The translations under genes were made by a program, and so were the position numbers. From positions 1-49,229 of the forward strand of contig CAXQGL010000026.1 in the NCBI GenBank assembly GCA_964223495.1: DNA of 49,229 nucleotides, read 5' to 3'. Below, piece by piece: positions 34,108 to 42,368 of this stretch (positions within the stretch are counted from its first letter, which is position 1; the number at the start of each line of letters is the position of its first letter). Under the pieces are notes generated by a model. It saw only the letters and a list, made by a program, of their open reading frames with translations, was not told the origin of the DNA and made no database searches. Source of the stretch: UBA8752 sp964223495 (GTDB lineage Bacteria; Bacteroidota; Bacteroidia; Flavobacteriales_D; Sanyastnellaceae).

Positions 34108-35211
34108 TTGACCGCGGTGCTGGACTATCTTGCAACGGTGCTGGTCCAGACGCATTTTCCCCGCAAACTCGCCCCTCGCAGGTACGATCAGTATCTGGCT
34201 TCGGGTTGGTTCCGAGGCAGCGTCATGCTGTACAAGGTGGACTTGCTGTGCATCGAGTCCGGCATCTATGGTGTGGTGAATATCCGCACCAACCTTGATC
34301 GGTTTGCCCTGAAGAAGAGCCAGCGCAAACGGATGGCGCGCTGTGACCGTCATTTCACCGTCAGTATCGGGACGGCCAAACCGGATGCCGAAAAGGAGGC
34401 GCTCTACTCGTTGCACAAGCATCGATTCAAGGGCTTCATCCATCCGACGTTGAATGAATACCTCACCAGCGGATTCCACAGGACCGTATTCGATACCCGC
34501 GAAGTGTGCGTCTATGATGGAGACAGGTTGGTGGCTGTCAGCTATTTCGATATGGGAGAGCGTTCCATGGCGAGCCTCATCGGACTTCAGCATCCCGATT
34601 ACAAGCGGTTCGGCTTGGGGATCTACACGATGCTGAAGGAAATCGAGTTCGGTCGTTCGGCCGGGTTCAAATGGTACTATCCGGGTTACGTACTCGATTT
34701 GCCTTCCGATTTTGACTACAAGCTGGATTTGGCTGAATTCGAATACTACACGCCGACAAAACGTTGGGGTGCCTACCGCAGGTTCGATCCCAGCGAGACC
34801 ACAGGGGCTCGGGTCCGTGCGTCCATGGAGCGCTTGCGTTCCGGTCTGGAGGCATTGGGCATTGAATGCCAAGAGCGTTTCTACCCCTACTTCTCATTGG
34901 GTTACATGGCTCCGTGGCAGCTTGAGTTCCTTACCCTGCCCCATTTCCTTGAATTGGCGGAAGTGGAAGGACGGCGCCTGATCGTGGGGTACGAACCGGT
35001 ACAGCACGAATTCAGGCTGCTGGACGTTGGGCCCACTGAGGATTTCAACCACCTGGTCCGCATGGACCACAGTGCGGGCTTGAACACGGAGGGTGCACAT
35101 TTCATGCAGATGCTCCAAGTGCGCCGAACGTTGCATCAATCGGATGGTGTGGATGAGCTGCTCGCCCAGCTTGTTGCACGTGGGTGGGCACGTCTGGAAG
35201 GGATGGCTTGA
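34108..35211 (+). CDS. Ate1/Bpt-like aminoacyl-tRNA--protein transferase (GNAT fold)
   Basis: The 367-residue product matches the C-terminal region of arginyl-tRNA--protein transferases: CVYDGDRLVAVSYFDMGERS, SLIGLQHPDYKRFGLGIYTM, and EFGRSAGFKWYYPGYVL. The N-terminal part shows RRYDQYLASGWFRGSVMLYK and the basic KKSQRKRMARCDRHF. The cysteine-rich N-terminal cluster of eukaryotic Ate1 is not visible. TTG 34108 is used; GTG 34117 is possible. The predicted role is adding an amino acid to protein N-termini, which would create degrons for ClpS-Clp. It is encoded 18 bases after the dehydrogenase and 29 before exonuclease III. Confidence 0.75.
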   Translation: MTAVLDYLATVLVQTHFPRKLAPRRYDQYLASGWFRGSVMLYKVDLLCIESGIYGVVNIRTNLDRFALKKSQRKRMARCDRHFTVSIGTAKPDAEKEALYSLHKHRFKGFIHPTLNEYLTSGFHRTVFDTREVCVYDGDRLVAVSYFDMGERSMASLIGLQHPDYKRFGLGIYTMLKEIEFGRSAGFKWYYPGYVLDLPSDFDYKLDLAEFEYYTPTKRWGAYRRFDPSETTGARVRASMERLRSGLEALGIECQERFYPYFSLGYMAPWQLEFLTLPHFLELAEVEGRRLIVGYEPVQHEFRLLDVGPTEDFNHLVRMDHSAGLNTEGAHFMQMLQVRRTLHQSDGVDELLAQLVARGWARLEGMA

Positions 35212-35240
35212 AAAATGGGGGTATTGCAGGATTTGCAGTC

Positions 35241-36008
35241 ATGAAATTGGGCACTTGGAATGTGAATGGCGTCCGCGCCGCAGTGAAGAAGGATTTTACC
35301 GAATGGCTCCAGGGCAGTGGGGTTGAGGTGCTGGGCCTCCAGGAAACCAAGGCGCAGGATGAACAGGTCCGCGAGGCCTTGTATGGGTTGAGTGGAGATT
35401 GGCACATCCATTCCTCCAGTGCGGTCAAGAAGGGCTACAGTGGCACGGCGATCCTTTCTCGAACCGCGCCGGAATCCGTGACGCATGGCATCGGTGTGGA
35501 GGGCATGGACGACGAGGGTCGTGTGACTGCGGCTGATTTCGGGACATTCCATTTCGTGACCGTCTACACGCCCAACAGTTCCTCCGGTCTGAAACGCCTT
35601 CCTTTTCGAAGGGAATGGGATGTGGCATTCAAGGCTTATCTGCAGGAGCTGGCCACAAGCAAACCGGTGGTGTGTTGTGGTGATTTGAATGTGGCCCACC
35701 AGCCCATCGATCTGGCACGTCCGGATGCCAACTACAACAAGACGCCCGGATATACCCAGGATGAAATCGATGGCATGTCGTCGCTCCTTGATGGCGGGTT
35801 CACCGATGTCTGGAGGCACCAGAATCCGGATCGCGTGCAGTATTCCTGGTGGAGTTACCGGGGGGGAGCGCGAGAGAAGAATGTCGGCTGGCGCCTGGAT
35901 TACTTCATTGTCTCGGAAGAAGCCGTGCCGCATTGTGGTGAAGCAGAGATCCTCACCTCCGTCCATGGCTCGGACCACTGTCCCGTGGTCATGGATTTCC
36001 TGACCTGA
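35241..36008 (+). CDS. xth: exodeoxyribonuclease III / AP endonuclease
   Basis: The 255-residue product belongs to the EEP superfamily that cuts at abasic sites in base-excision repair. Signatures are MKLGTWNVNGVRA, LQETKAQ with metal-binding Glu35, YTPNSS, VVCCGDLNVAHQPIDL, GWRLDYFIVS and the C-terminal SDHCPVVMDF with the catalytic Asp-His pair. ATG 35241 fits the family start. AGGATTTG lies five bases before it, a weak -7-like box. Its stop TGA directly abuts the stop of the convergent cytochrome gene (TGATCA). Confidence 0.95.
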   Translation: MKLGTWNVNGVRAAVKKDFTEWLQGSGVEVLGLQETKAQDEQVREALYGLSGDWHIHSSSAVKKGYSGTAILSRTAPESVTHGIGVEGMDDEGRVTAADFGTFHFVTVYTPNSSSGLKRLPFRREWDVAFKAYLQELATSKPVVCCGDLNVAHQPIDLARPDANYNKTPGYTQDEIDGMSSLLDGGFTDVWRHQNPDRVQYSWWSYRGGAREKNVGWRLDYFIVSEEAVPHCGEAEILTSVHGSDHCPVVMDFLT

Positions 36009-37991
36009 TCAGTACCGCAGCAGTGGAATGCCGCCTTGCTCCGTTCTGAGGTAGTACTGGCCTGCTTCAGGTAGGCTGATCCTCAGCAGTGATTGGCTGC
36101 AGTTTCCGGATTCAATCATCCGCCCGCGTGCATCGTACAGCTGATATGGTCCGAGCAGGCCTGTGGTCTCGATGAAGACGGTTCCTTCCGTGGTCGGGTT
36201 GGGCCACGCTTTCAATCGCGGTGATGCCTCCGTTGGGGTGTCGTCGATGAGGACATCCAGCGTGTGCGCTGCGATGCGCTCCGGGATGGGGGCGAATTCG
36301 GCGTACAATGTCCTGAATCCATCGATGAGACTGTCGCCTTCGAGTTCGAGCATCGGGGCGACCCATTTGGGTGGCAGGCTCTGGTACCAGACGTTGCACT
36401 CCACCGTGAGGGCCTCGAATTGATTCCAATTCTCGGGAAGCAGGTATTGGATGCGGTCCGATCCGCTGCCCTCCCCTCCCTCGGCATCGTGGTTGAAGTT
36501 GGGGTCGGTCAAGGCATTCCCCACGATAGCCGTCGTGTCGTATACCGCATGTTCCGTGCTGAATCCACGGGGCGTCAGGCGGTTGTCCTTCAGGTGGGCG
36601 TGGGCGCGTTCCAACAGGGTGGTCGGGTCTCCGTTGATGTCGCCCAGAACCAATTCATAAATGACGACGTCCATAGGGTCTTCGATGACATCATGGTGGG
36701 GTTCCCATGGGGTTTCCTCCTGGCCCAGGATGTGTCCCGAAGCCGGATCCCAGGCGCCTGAGTGGAAGATGGTCTCATTGCCATCTCCGGTCACCTTGAT
36801 TTCGACCCACGCCCGCCGCGCGGGATATCCGGAGGGAAATTTGTGACCTGCCTTGTTGATCAGGTTGACTTCAACGCGGGGAAGACCATCGTCAAAGAAA
36901 GACACCTCGAGGTCAAGGGTCTGTTCCTCCAGCATCTCGAGTGTCCGTTCGATGGTGCTGTCGAATTGGGCCTCGTTCGCAGAGAGTCCGAGCGAATCCA
37001 CATTGTTGCGGAGCATGCGCAGCATGTGGGTGTTGGCCCCGACGAAATAATGCATTCCGAAGGGAGACCTCGGTTGGAGCCATGCGTATCCACTGGCGAT
37101 GGTGACGGGATCATCAATGCGTGGAACGTGGCAGCCCTGGCACTCTTGCTGTTCCGGACCCGACTCATACACGGAGTTCAGCCATTCGTGGTAGGTGGCT
37201 TGTTCTATGACGGTTTCCCCGGTGTATTCGCCTTCGAGGTCAACACTGGACGTCACCAGGCTGTGGCAGGCCGCACAGGATTCTGATTCCACCATGTGCT
37301 GGCCGTACATCGGGAAGAATCCGATGAAGCTCTGCATGGGTTGGTATTGTACAGGGTACTCATCCTTGCCTCCTCCATATGGGCCGAAAATGGTGTCCTC
37401 CACGAAGGTCATCTCTCCACTGAACCTTGTGCCGATTCCATCCGCGTCCTGCTGGTGGCAAACCGCACAGTTCACGCCATCGAGGGCCAGGCTGTCGGTC
37501 AGGGCTTCCAGAAGGGAGTAGTATTCCGCGCCCTCATGGTGCGCTGAGAAGTGGCCTACCGGGGCGTGACAGCTCGTGCATTTGTCCTCAAGATCGGCGC
37601 CATGAGCGGGATTGGTGATGACTTCGTGGCGGACTTTCGCGCGCCAGAAAGGGTCCTTCGTACTGTTGGCCATGATGGAGCTGCGCCAGTCCTCCACGAC
37701 GTTGACGTCCCAGGCATCAGGCATGGGTTCCATCGGAAACGACTGTCCAGCCAAGGAGGCGAGGTCATTCGGGTCCTCACCGTGGCATCCGGCGCATTTT
37801 CCCGATCCGTAGAAGAGCGCATTGATGGTGTCCGGCAACCCTCCCAATGCGTCGCTGCGCTGCATTCCTGTGAACCATGCGTCATGTGGGTGGTATACCG
37901 TGCGCGGCGCAAATGCGTCCAACCTCCAGGCGGTACCTGTGGTCAACACGACCAGAAGAGCGAGGAGAATGACTCCGGTGGCGCGGCGCAT
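36009..37991 (-). CDS. secreted pentaheme cytochrome c with type IX sorting tail
   Basis: The 660-residue product has an N-terminal signal or anchor (VILLALLVVLTTGTAW) and five CxxCH haem-binding motifs at Cys66 (CAGCH), Cys138 (CTSCH), Cys175 (CAVCH), Cys239 (CAACH) and Cys284 (CQGCH). A beta-rich region follows (LDLEVSFFDDGLPRVEVNLI, NKAGHKFPSGYPARRAWVEI), like that of multihaem proteins related to cytochrome c554. The C-terminus AWPNPTTEGTVFIETTG to the end is a type IX sorting domain (NPTTEG opening, YDARGRMIESG). This would place the haem protein on the cell surface. The electron donor and acceptor are unknown. Confidence 0.87.
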   Translation of the reverse strand: MRRATGVILLALLVVLTTGTAWRLDAFAPRTVYHPHDAWFTGMQRSDALGGLPDTINALFYGSGKCAGCHGEDPNDLASLAGQSFPMEPMPDAWDVNVVEDWRSSIMANSTKDPFWRAKVRHEVITNPAHGADLEDKCTSCHAPVGHFSAHHEGAEYYSLLEALTDSLALDGVNCAVCHQQDADGIGTRFSGEMTFVEDTIFGPYGGGKDEYPVQYQPMQSFIGFFPMYGQHMVESESCAACHSLVTSSVDLEGEYTGETVIEQATYHEWLNSVYESGPEQQECQGCHVPRIDDPVTIASGYAWLQPRSPFGMHYFVGANTHMLRMLRNNVDSLGLSANEAQFDSTIERTLEMLEEQTLDLEVSFFDDGLPRVEVNLINKAGHKFPSGYPARRAWVEIKVTGDGNETIFHSGAWDPASGHILGQEETPWEPHHDVIEDPMDVVIYELVLGDINGDPTTLLERAHAHLKDNRLTPRGFSTEHAVYDTTAIVGNALTDPNFNHDAEGGEGSGSDRIQYLLPENWNQFEALTVECNVWYQSLPPKWVAPMLELEGDSLIDGFRTLYAEFAPIPERIAAHTLDVLIDDTPTEASPRLKAWPNPTTEGTVFIETTGLLGPYQLYDARGRMIESGNCSQSLLRISLPEAGQYYLRTEQGGIPLLRY

Positions 37992-38007
37992 GACTCAATG
38001 ATAAGAC

Positions 38008-38036
38008 GGACCCCACCCGGATTCCGGGCGGGGTCC
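38008..38036 (-). terminator. intrinsic terminator after the FG-GAP/PKD protein gene
   Basis: A 13-base stem (GGACCCCGCCCGG with CCGGGTGGGGTCC, one G-U pair) closes a three-base loop 17 bases after the stop at 38054. The stem is followed by GTCTTATCATT, a poor T tract. The possible -7 box TATCATTG of the next gene lies in the same tail. Confidence 0.55.
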
Positions 38037-38053
38037 ATGAATGCGTTGGAAAT

Positions 38054-40903
38054 TCAGCGCAGGACGACGCGGGCGGTGGCCGTGCCTTCCGGGCCTTTGA
38101 GCTTGAGGATGTGCACGCCCCGGGGCAATCCACTCAGGTCGAGGGTGCCGATTTCGGCAGCTCCATTGGCTTGTTGGCGCAACAGAACGCGTCCGGACAT
38201 GTCCACGACTTCACAGGTGACGGCCCCCAGGCCGAAGCCACGCCACTCCAGGCGGACCATGCCATCCGAGGGGTTGGGGTGCAGGGTCAGAGTCCCGTCA
38301 AGCACGGTGAGGTCATCCAATCCGGTCACTTCGACCGTCACCGTCACCGGAACCCGGTCCGAGGCGCAGGCCACGCCTTGCGTCGTGACGGTCCAGTCAT
38401 AGAAGAAGTAATAGTAGTTCGTGGCGTTGTTCGGGTTGCTTACACTGCTCGATGTGATGGTGGCAAGCTCGCCGATGGCATACGGGTAGGCGAGGCTGCT
38501 TCCCTGGCCGTCGCGCCACAATTGTGGGTTGCCCCCGATGCACCGCAGTCCGTGTCCGATGCCTGCCGGCGCTTCAAGCCCGAGCTCCACCACGCTTTCC
38601 CCGTCGGGGATGTTCACTGCGGTCTCATCCATGATGTTGCCCGCTGCATCGATGACGGCGATGGTCCGCTCACCTTCACCGTTGGCGTAGACCTTCACGG
38701 ATTGAATGATGATGTCGTCATATGCATCGAAGCGCAGCCAGTAATTGCTGTTGTTGTGGTATTGTCCTTCATCCTGTTGTGAGGACCCGCCCGTGGCGGT
38801 TGCGAGACCGTGATTGAGGACGTCCTCCACCCAGAAAGTGGTGGTTTCCTCCAAGACCGGCGTGTCGAAAGTATTGCCGACGAAAATGGGTGCAGTGGCC
38901 GTTTCGCTGTCGTACCAATGCAGTTCGTTGCCGGAGAAATCAAGGGTGGTGCTGGCCGGCGAGGGAATCGAGCTGTCCTCGACGGAGGGTGTGCCAGGGA
39001 CTTCGAAGACCTCGACCACGATGTCCTCGGAAGGTGTGGGCTCCGCGCAATCTCCTTCAACCGAAACGGAATAGGTGCCGGGCTCGGTCACCAGGATGGC
39101 CTGGTCGGTTGCCCCCGTGCTCCAAGTGTAGGCGGGTGCATTGCTGCAGATCAAGGTGACGCTCTCACCGTCGCACAGTTTGAGGTCGCCGTCGACTGTG
39201 ACGGTCGGTACTTCCGGTTCGTAGACTTCAATGGCGATGGGATTCGAGATACCTGCGCATCCATCCGCATCGTAGACGAGTACCGTGTAGTTGCCGGTCT
39301 CCCCCACTGTTACGGCGTCTCCCTCAGCTCCGTTGCTCCAGGCATAGGACGAAAAGCCTCCGGGTGCGGTCAGGGTGGAAGTCTCTCCCGGGCACAGGAC
39401 CGAGGCGCCTTCCAATGCAAGGTCGAATGCGCCGATTTGACAGGGCGCCTCGATGACGTTGTGGTAGGTGTCGATGGCAGGGTTCTCGAGGGTCACCGTG
39501 AATCCGCTCGGGAAATGGACGACGGCGCTGTCAATCATGTCCGCAGAACCCAATCCGAAGTGGGGATGGGTCGAGCAAGTGATGCCGTAGCTCTCCCCTG
39601 CCCTCACATCGCGAAGCTGCACGCCCCAAGCGCCGTGGATGGCCACCTGGGCACCCACAGCATCGCTGTTGGACTCGATGCCCTGGAGGTCGAAACAGAC
39701 CCAGTGGTTCTCATTGCCATCGTTGATGTACAGCTGGTCCGGATTGTTGTTGTCCGGGCTCACATAGACGCTGCCATGGCTTGCGATGACGTCGATCTGG
39801 CCATCGCGGGCTACGTCACCGGTTGCGAAGCTGAGCATGGCATCATCGTAGGAGAAAGGCCAATCCAGTTGCTCGAAGGTGCCGTCTCCATTGCCCTTGA
39901 AGTAATAATTGGAACTGTTGTCCCCGGAGGTCAAGAAGTCGAGGTAGCCGTCGTTGTCGAAATCCTCGAATTTGCTTTGGAGGAAGAACCCACTGACTTC
40001 CATTCCGCTGCCGTCGGTGATGTCCGTGTAGTGACCAGTGCCATCGTTCTCGAGCAACAACAGGGTTGTGCTGTGGTTGGTCACGCACAGGTCCATGTCC
40101 CCATCGTTGTCGATGTCGCCGAAGTCGGCAGTCCAGCTCTGTTCGAAGAAGACCAGGCCGCGTTCCATGGCCTCTTCTGTCCAGCCGCCATTGCCGTCAT
40201 TGACCCAAAGCTGATTGATGCGCCGAGGATCCTGCGGGTCGCTCACGAACTGGCGGCACTTGGCAATGTAGAGGTCCACGTCGCCATCGCTGTCGAAATC
40301 GGAGAAGACGGTGCCGTAGTTGCCGCTGTGGTCCGTATTGGGATAGTCGCTGAAGTCGTAATCCATCAGGGGCATCAGGGACTGGTCGTTCATCGGGAGA
40401 CCGGCTTCGTCCCCTTTCCACATGCGGCTCAGGGCGTCGTCATGACAGCCGAAGGCATCCAGCACGCCATCATTGTCGAGGTCGGCCATGTTGCATGCCT
40501 GCATGAACATCGAGCCGTTGTCGAGGTCATCCAATTGGAAGTTGCCCCCCGTGCCGATCCGCATGAGATGGACGCCATCATAGCTGCCTCCGGCGAAGAT
40601 GTCTTTGATGCCATCGTTGTCCATGTCGCCGATGCAGGCACCCCATTGGTTGGCGGTGCTGACTTGACCGTAGTGCACCTTGTTGAATCCGTTGTTGGTC
40701 TGGTACAGGATGTTCACGTCGTCGCCTTGGTCGAACAGGACGATGTCATCCAGGCCATCGTTGTCAATGTCAATGAATCCGATGGGTCCTCCGCTGTGAA
40801 ATTCCCCGTCCAGTTGGACCGTGGATAGCGAGAAAGACTGGGCATGGGCCCAAGTTCCGCATGTGAGCATTGCACATGCGATGAGAAGGCGGGTTTGGTT
40901 CAT
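38054..40903 (-). CDS. secreted FG-GAP/VCBS, ASPIC/UnbV and PKD-like protein with type IX sorting tail
   Basis: The 949-residue product has a signal peptide (LLIACAMLTCGTWAHAQ). FG-GAP repeats carry calcium loops (DIDNDGLDD, DMDNDGIKD, DSDGDVDLYIAK, DIDNDGDMD, DFDNDGYLD). An ASPIC/UnbV domain follows (SNSDAVGAQVAIHGAWGVQ, HFGLGSADMIDS), then two Ig/PKD-like units (LCPGETSTLTAPGGFSSYAW; LCDGESVTLICSNAPAYTW). The end is a clear type IX sorting domain (LHPNPSDGMVRLEW, VDMSGRVLLRQ, LPRGVHILKL). ATG 40903 is set by the signal peptide. A TATCTTG box at 40931-40925 would give a leader of about 21 bases or less. It is a likely surface adhesin-type protein with unknown target. Confidence 0.88.
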   Translation of the reverse strand: MNQTRLLIACAMLTCGTWAHAQSFSLSTVQLDGEFHSGGPIGFIDIDNDGLDDIVLFDQGDDVNILYQTNNGFNKVHYGQVSTANQWGACIGDMDNDGIKDIFAGGSYDGVHLMRIGTGGNFQLDDLDNGSMFMQACNMADLDNDGVLDAFGCHDDALSRMWKGDEAGLPMNDQSLMPLMDYDFSDYPNTDHSGNYGTVFSDFDSDGDVDLYIAKCRQFVSDPQDPRRINQLWVNDGNGGWTEEAMERGLVFFEQSWTADFGDIDNDGDMDLCVTNHSTTLLLLENDGTGHYTDITDGSGMEVSGFFLQSKFEDFDNDGYLDFLTSGDNSSNYYFKGNGDGTFEQLDWPFSYDDAMLSFATGDVARDGQIDVIASHGSVYVSPDNNNPDQLYINDGNENHWVCFDLQGIESNSDAVGAQVAIHGAWGVQLRDVRAGESYGITCSTHPHFGLGSADMIDSAVVHFPSGFTVTLENPAIDTYHNVIEAPCQIGAFDLALEGASVLCPGETSTLTAPGGFSSYAWSNGAEGDAVTVGETGNYTVLVYDADGCAGISNPIAIEVYEPEVPTVTVDGDLKLCDGESVTLICSNAPAYTWSTGATDQAILVTEPGTYSVSVEGDCAEPTPSEDIVVEVFEVPGTPSVEDSSIPSPASTTLDFSGNELHWYDSETATAPIFVGNTFDTPVLEETTTFWVEDVLNHGLATATGGSSQQDEGQYHNNSNYWLRFDAYDDIIIQSVKVYANGEGERTIAVIDAAGNIMDETAVNIPDGESVVELGLEAPAGIGHGLRCIGGNPQLWRDGQGSSLAYPYAIGELATITSSSVSNPNNATNYYYFFYDWTVTTQGVACASDRVPVTVTVEVTGLDDLTVLDGTLTLHPNPSDGMVRLEWRGFGLGAVTCEVVDMSGRVLLRQQANGAAEIGTLDLSGLPRGVHILKLKGPEGTATARVVLR

Positions 40904-40995
40904 CCTATAAGGTTTGCGGGTGCGCAAGATAGGTATGCGTCGTGCACCTGTTTTGTTCGAGGGAGTAACAGGCGGAACCCCGATAGGGTTGCCCC

Positions 40996-41003
40996 TAATT
41001 TTG
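40996..41003 (+). promoter_or_regulatory. -7 promoter box of mtaB, abutting the start codon
   Basis: TAATTTTG matches TAnnTTTG exactly and is separated from ATG 41009 by CCGCC only, the same spacing as at glnS. Transcription would start at the ATG. No TTTG was found at the -33 distance. Confidence 0.5.
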
Positions 41004-41008
41004 CCGCC

Positions 41009-42352
41009 ATGGCGAACCACGGTCGCGTTGCGTTTGAAACATTGGGCTGCAAGCTGAATTTCTCTGAGAGCAGTGCCCTGGCCAATGGGTTGATTGAGGC
41101 CGGTTATGCCCGTGTTGCCATGGAGGACCACCCCGATATCGTGGTGGTCAACACGTGCTCGGTCACGGACCATGCCGATGCCAAATGCCGTAACATCGTG
41201 CGCAGGGCCAAAGGTGCCAATCCGGAGGCGACTGTGGTGGTGATTGGTTGTTATGCGCAATTGAAGCCGACCGAAATCGCGGAGATCGAGGGGGTCGACC
41301 TGGTACTTGGGGCGCAGGAGAAATTCAACCTCGCCGATTACATCGAAGGGCGCAGTGGGTTGCGCGAAGCGTCCATGCAACTTGGGCGGGCTGTGGTCCA
41401 TCGTGGGGAAATCAAGGAGGTGACCACCTTTCATCCCGCGGTGAGTTCCGGCGACCGCACCCGGAGTTTCCTGAAGGTGCAGGACGGATGTGATTACTTC
41501 TGTGCATTCTGCACGATTCCCCTGGCCCGTGGGCGTTCGAGGAGTGCGGATGTGGCCACGACACTGGCGGAGGCGCGCAAGGCTGCTGCTGCTGATGCAA
41601 GGGAAATCGTCCTGACCGGGGTTAACATCGGAGATTTCGGGAAGGCCCGCGGAGAGACTTTGCTCGACCTGTGCAGGGCATTGGAATCAGAGGCTGCTTT
41701 GAACACCGTGCAGCGCTTTCGCATCAGTTCCATCGAGCCGAACCTCTTGTCGGAGGATATGATTGATTTCGTTGCGGAATCCGAACGGTTCCAGCCGCAT
41801 TTCCACATCCCCTTGCAAAGTGGCAGTGACGCCGTTTTGGCCGCCATGCGGCGCCGTTACCGGACTGAACTGTACCGTGACCGGGTCCAACGAATTCTGG
41901 ATCGCATGCCCGATGCTGCCATAGGAATCGATGTGATTGTCGGTTTTCCGGGAGAATCCGAATCGGAGTTCCAGGAGACCGTGGATTTCCTCGATGGCAT
42001 TCCTGCTGCTTATTTTCATGTGTTCACCTACAGCGAACGGCCCAAAACCACGGCCCTGCGCCTCGGTGATGTTGTCCCCATGGAAGTCCGCAAGCAGCGC
42101 AACAAGGTGCTGCGCCAAATGAGCCTGAAGCGTCAATGGGCCCATGCGGCGCGATTCGAGGGGCGTGTCCGACCGGTCCTTCTGGAAGCTGAGATGGATG
42201 CCTCGGGTCGCAAATCGGGGTATACACCTGAATATGTGAGGGTGGCCGTGGAGCATTCCCAGGACCTCGCTCCGGGCTCGATCGTGCCCGTCACCTTGGA
42301 AGGAATCAAGGAGGGCATGGTGTGGGGCCGCTCCGCCTCCGCCCTAACTTGA
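41009..42352 (+). CDS. mtaB: tRNA (N6-L-threonylcarbamoyladenosine-37)-C2-methylthiotransferase MtaB
   Basis: The 447-residue product is a radical-SAM methylthiotransferase. The N-terminal iron-sulphur cluster ligands are Cys14 (TLGCKLN), Cys50 (VNTCSVTDHAD) and Cys81 (IGCYAQ). The radical-SAM cluster is Cys161, Cys165 and Cys168 (CDYFCAFCTIP). A TRAM domain forms the C-terminus (RPVLLEAEM...YVRVAVE). The short LGCKLN and NTCSVT signatures indicate MtaB, which turns t6A into ms2t6A, rather than MiaB or RimO. Its substrate is the product of the TsaC pathway encoded at 15489. lgt follows after 16 bases. Confidence 0.93.
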   Translation: MANHGRVAFETLGCKLNFSESSALANGLIEAGYARVAMEDHPDIVVVNTCSVTDHADAKCRNIVRRAKGANPEATVVVIGCYAQLKPTEIAEIEGVDLVLGAQEKFNLADYIEGRSGLREASMQLGRAVVHRGEIKEVTTFHPAVSSGDRTRSFLKVQDGCDYFCAFCTIPLARGRSRSADVATTLAEARKAAAADAREIVLTGVNIGDFGKARGETLLDLCRALESEAALNTVQRFRISSIEPNLLSEDMIDFVAESERFQPHFHIPLQSGSDAVLAAMRRRYRTELYRDRVQRILDRMPDAAIGIDVIVGFPGESESEFQETVDFLDGIPAAYFHVFTYSERPKTTALRLGDVVPMEVRKQRNKVLRQMSLKRQWAHAARFEGRVRPVLLEAEMDASGRKSGYTPEYVRVAVEHSQDLAPGSIVPVTLEGIKEGMVWGRSASALT

Positions 42353-42368
42353 ACCCAGATTTCTTGCC

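Noticed and set aside
38810..40828. A 672-codon open frame on the plus strand
   Set aside because: It is the antisense shadow of the FG-GAP/PKD gene 38054-40903, whose GC-rich calcium loops leave few stops; the product has no family features.
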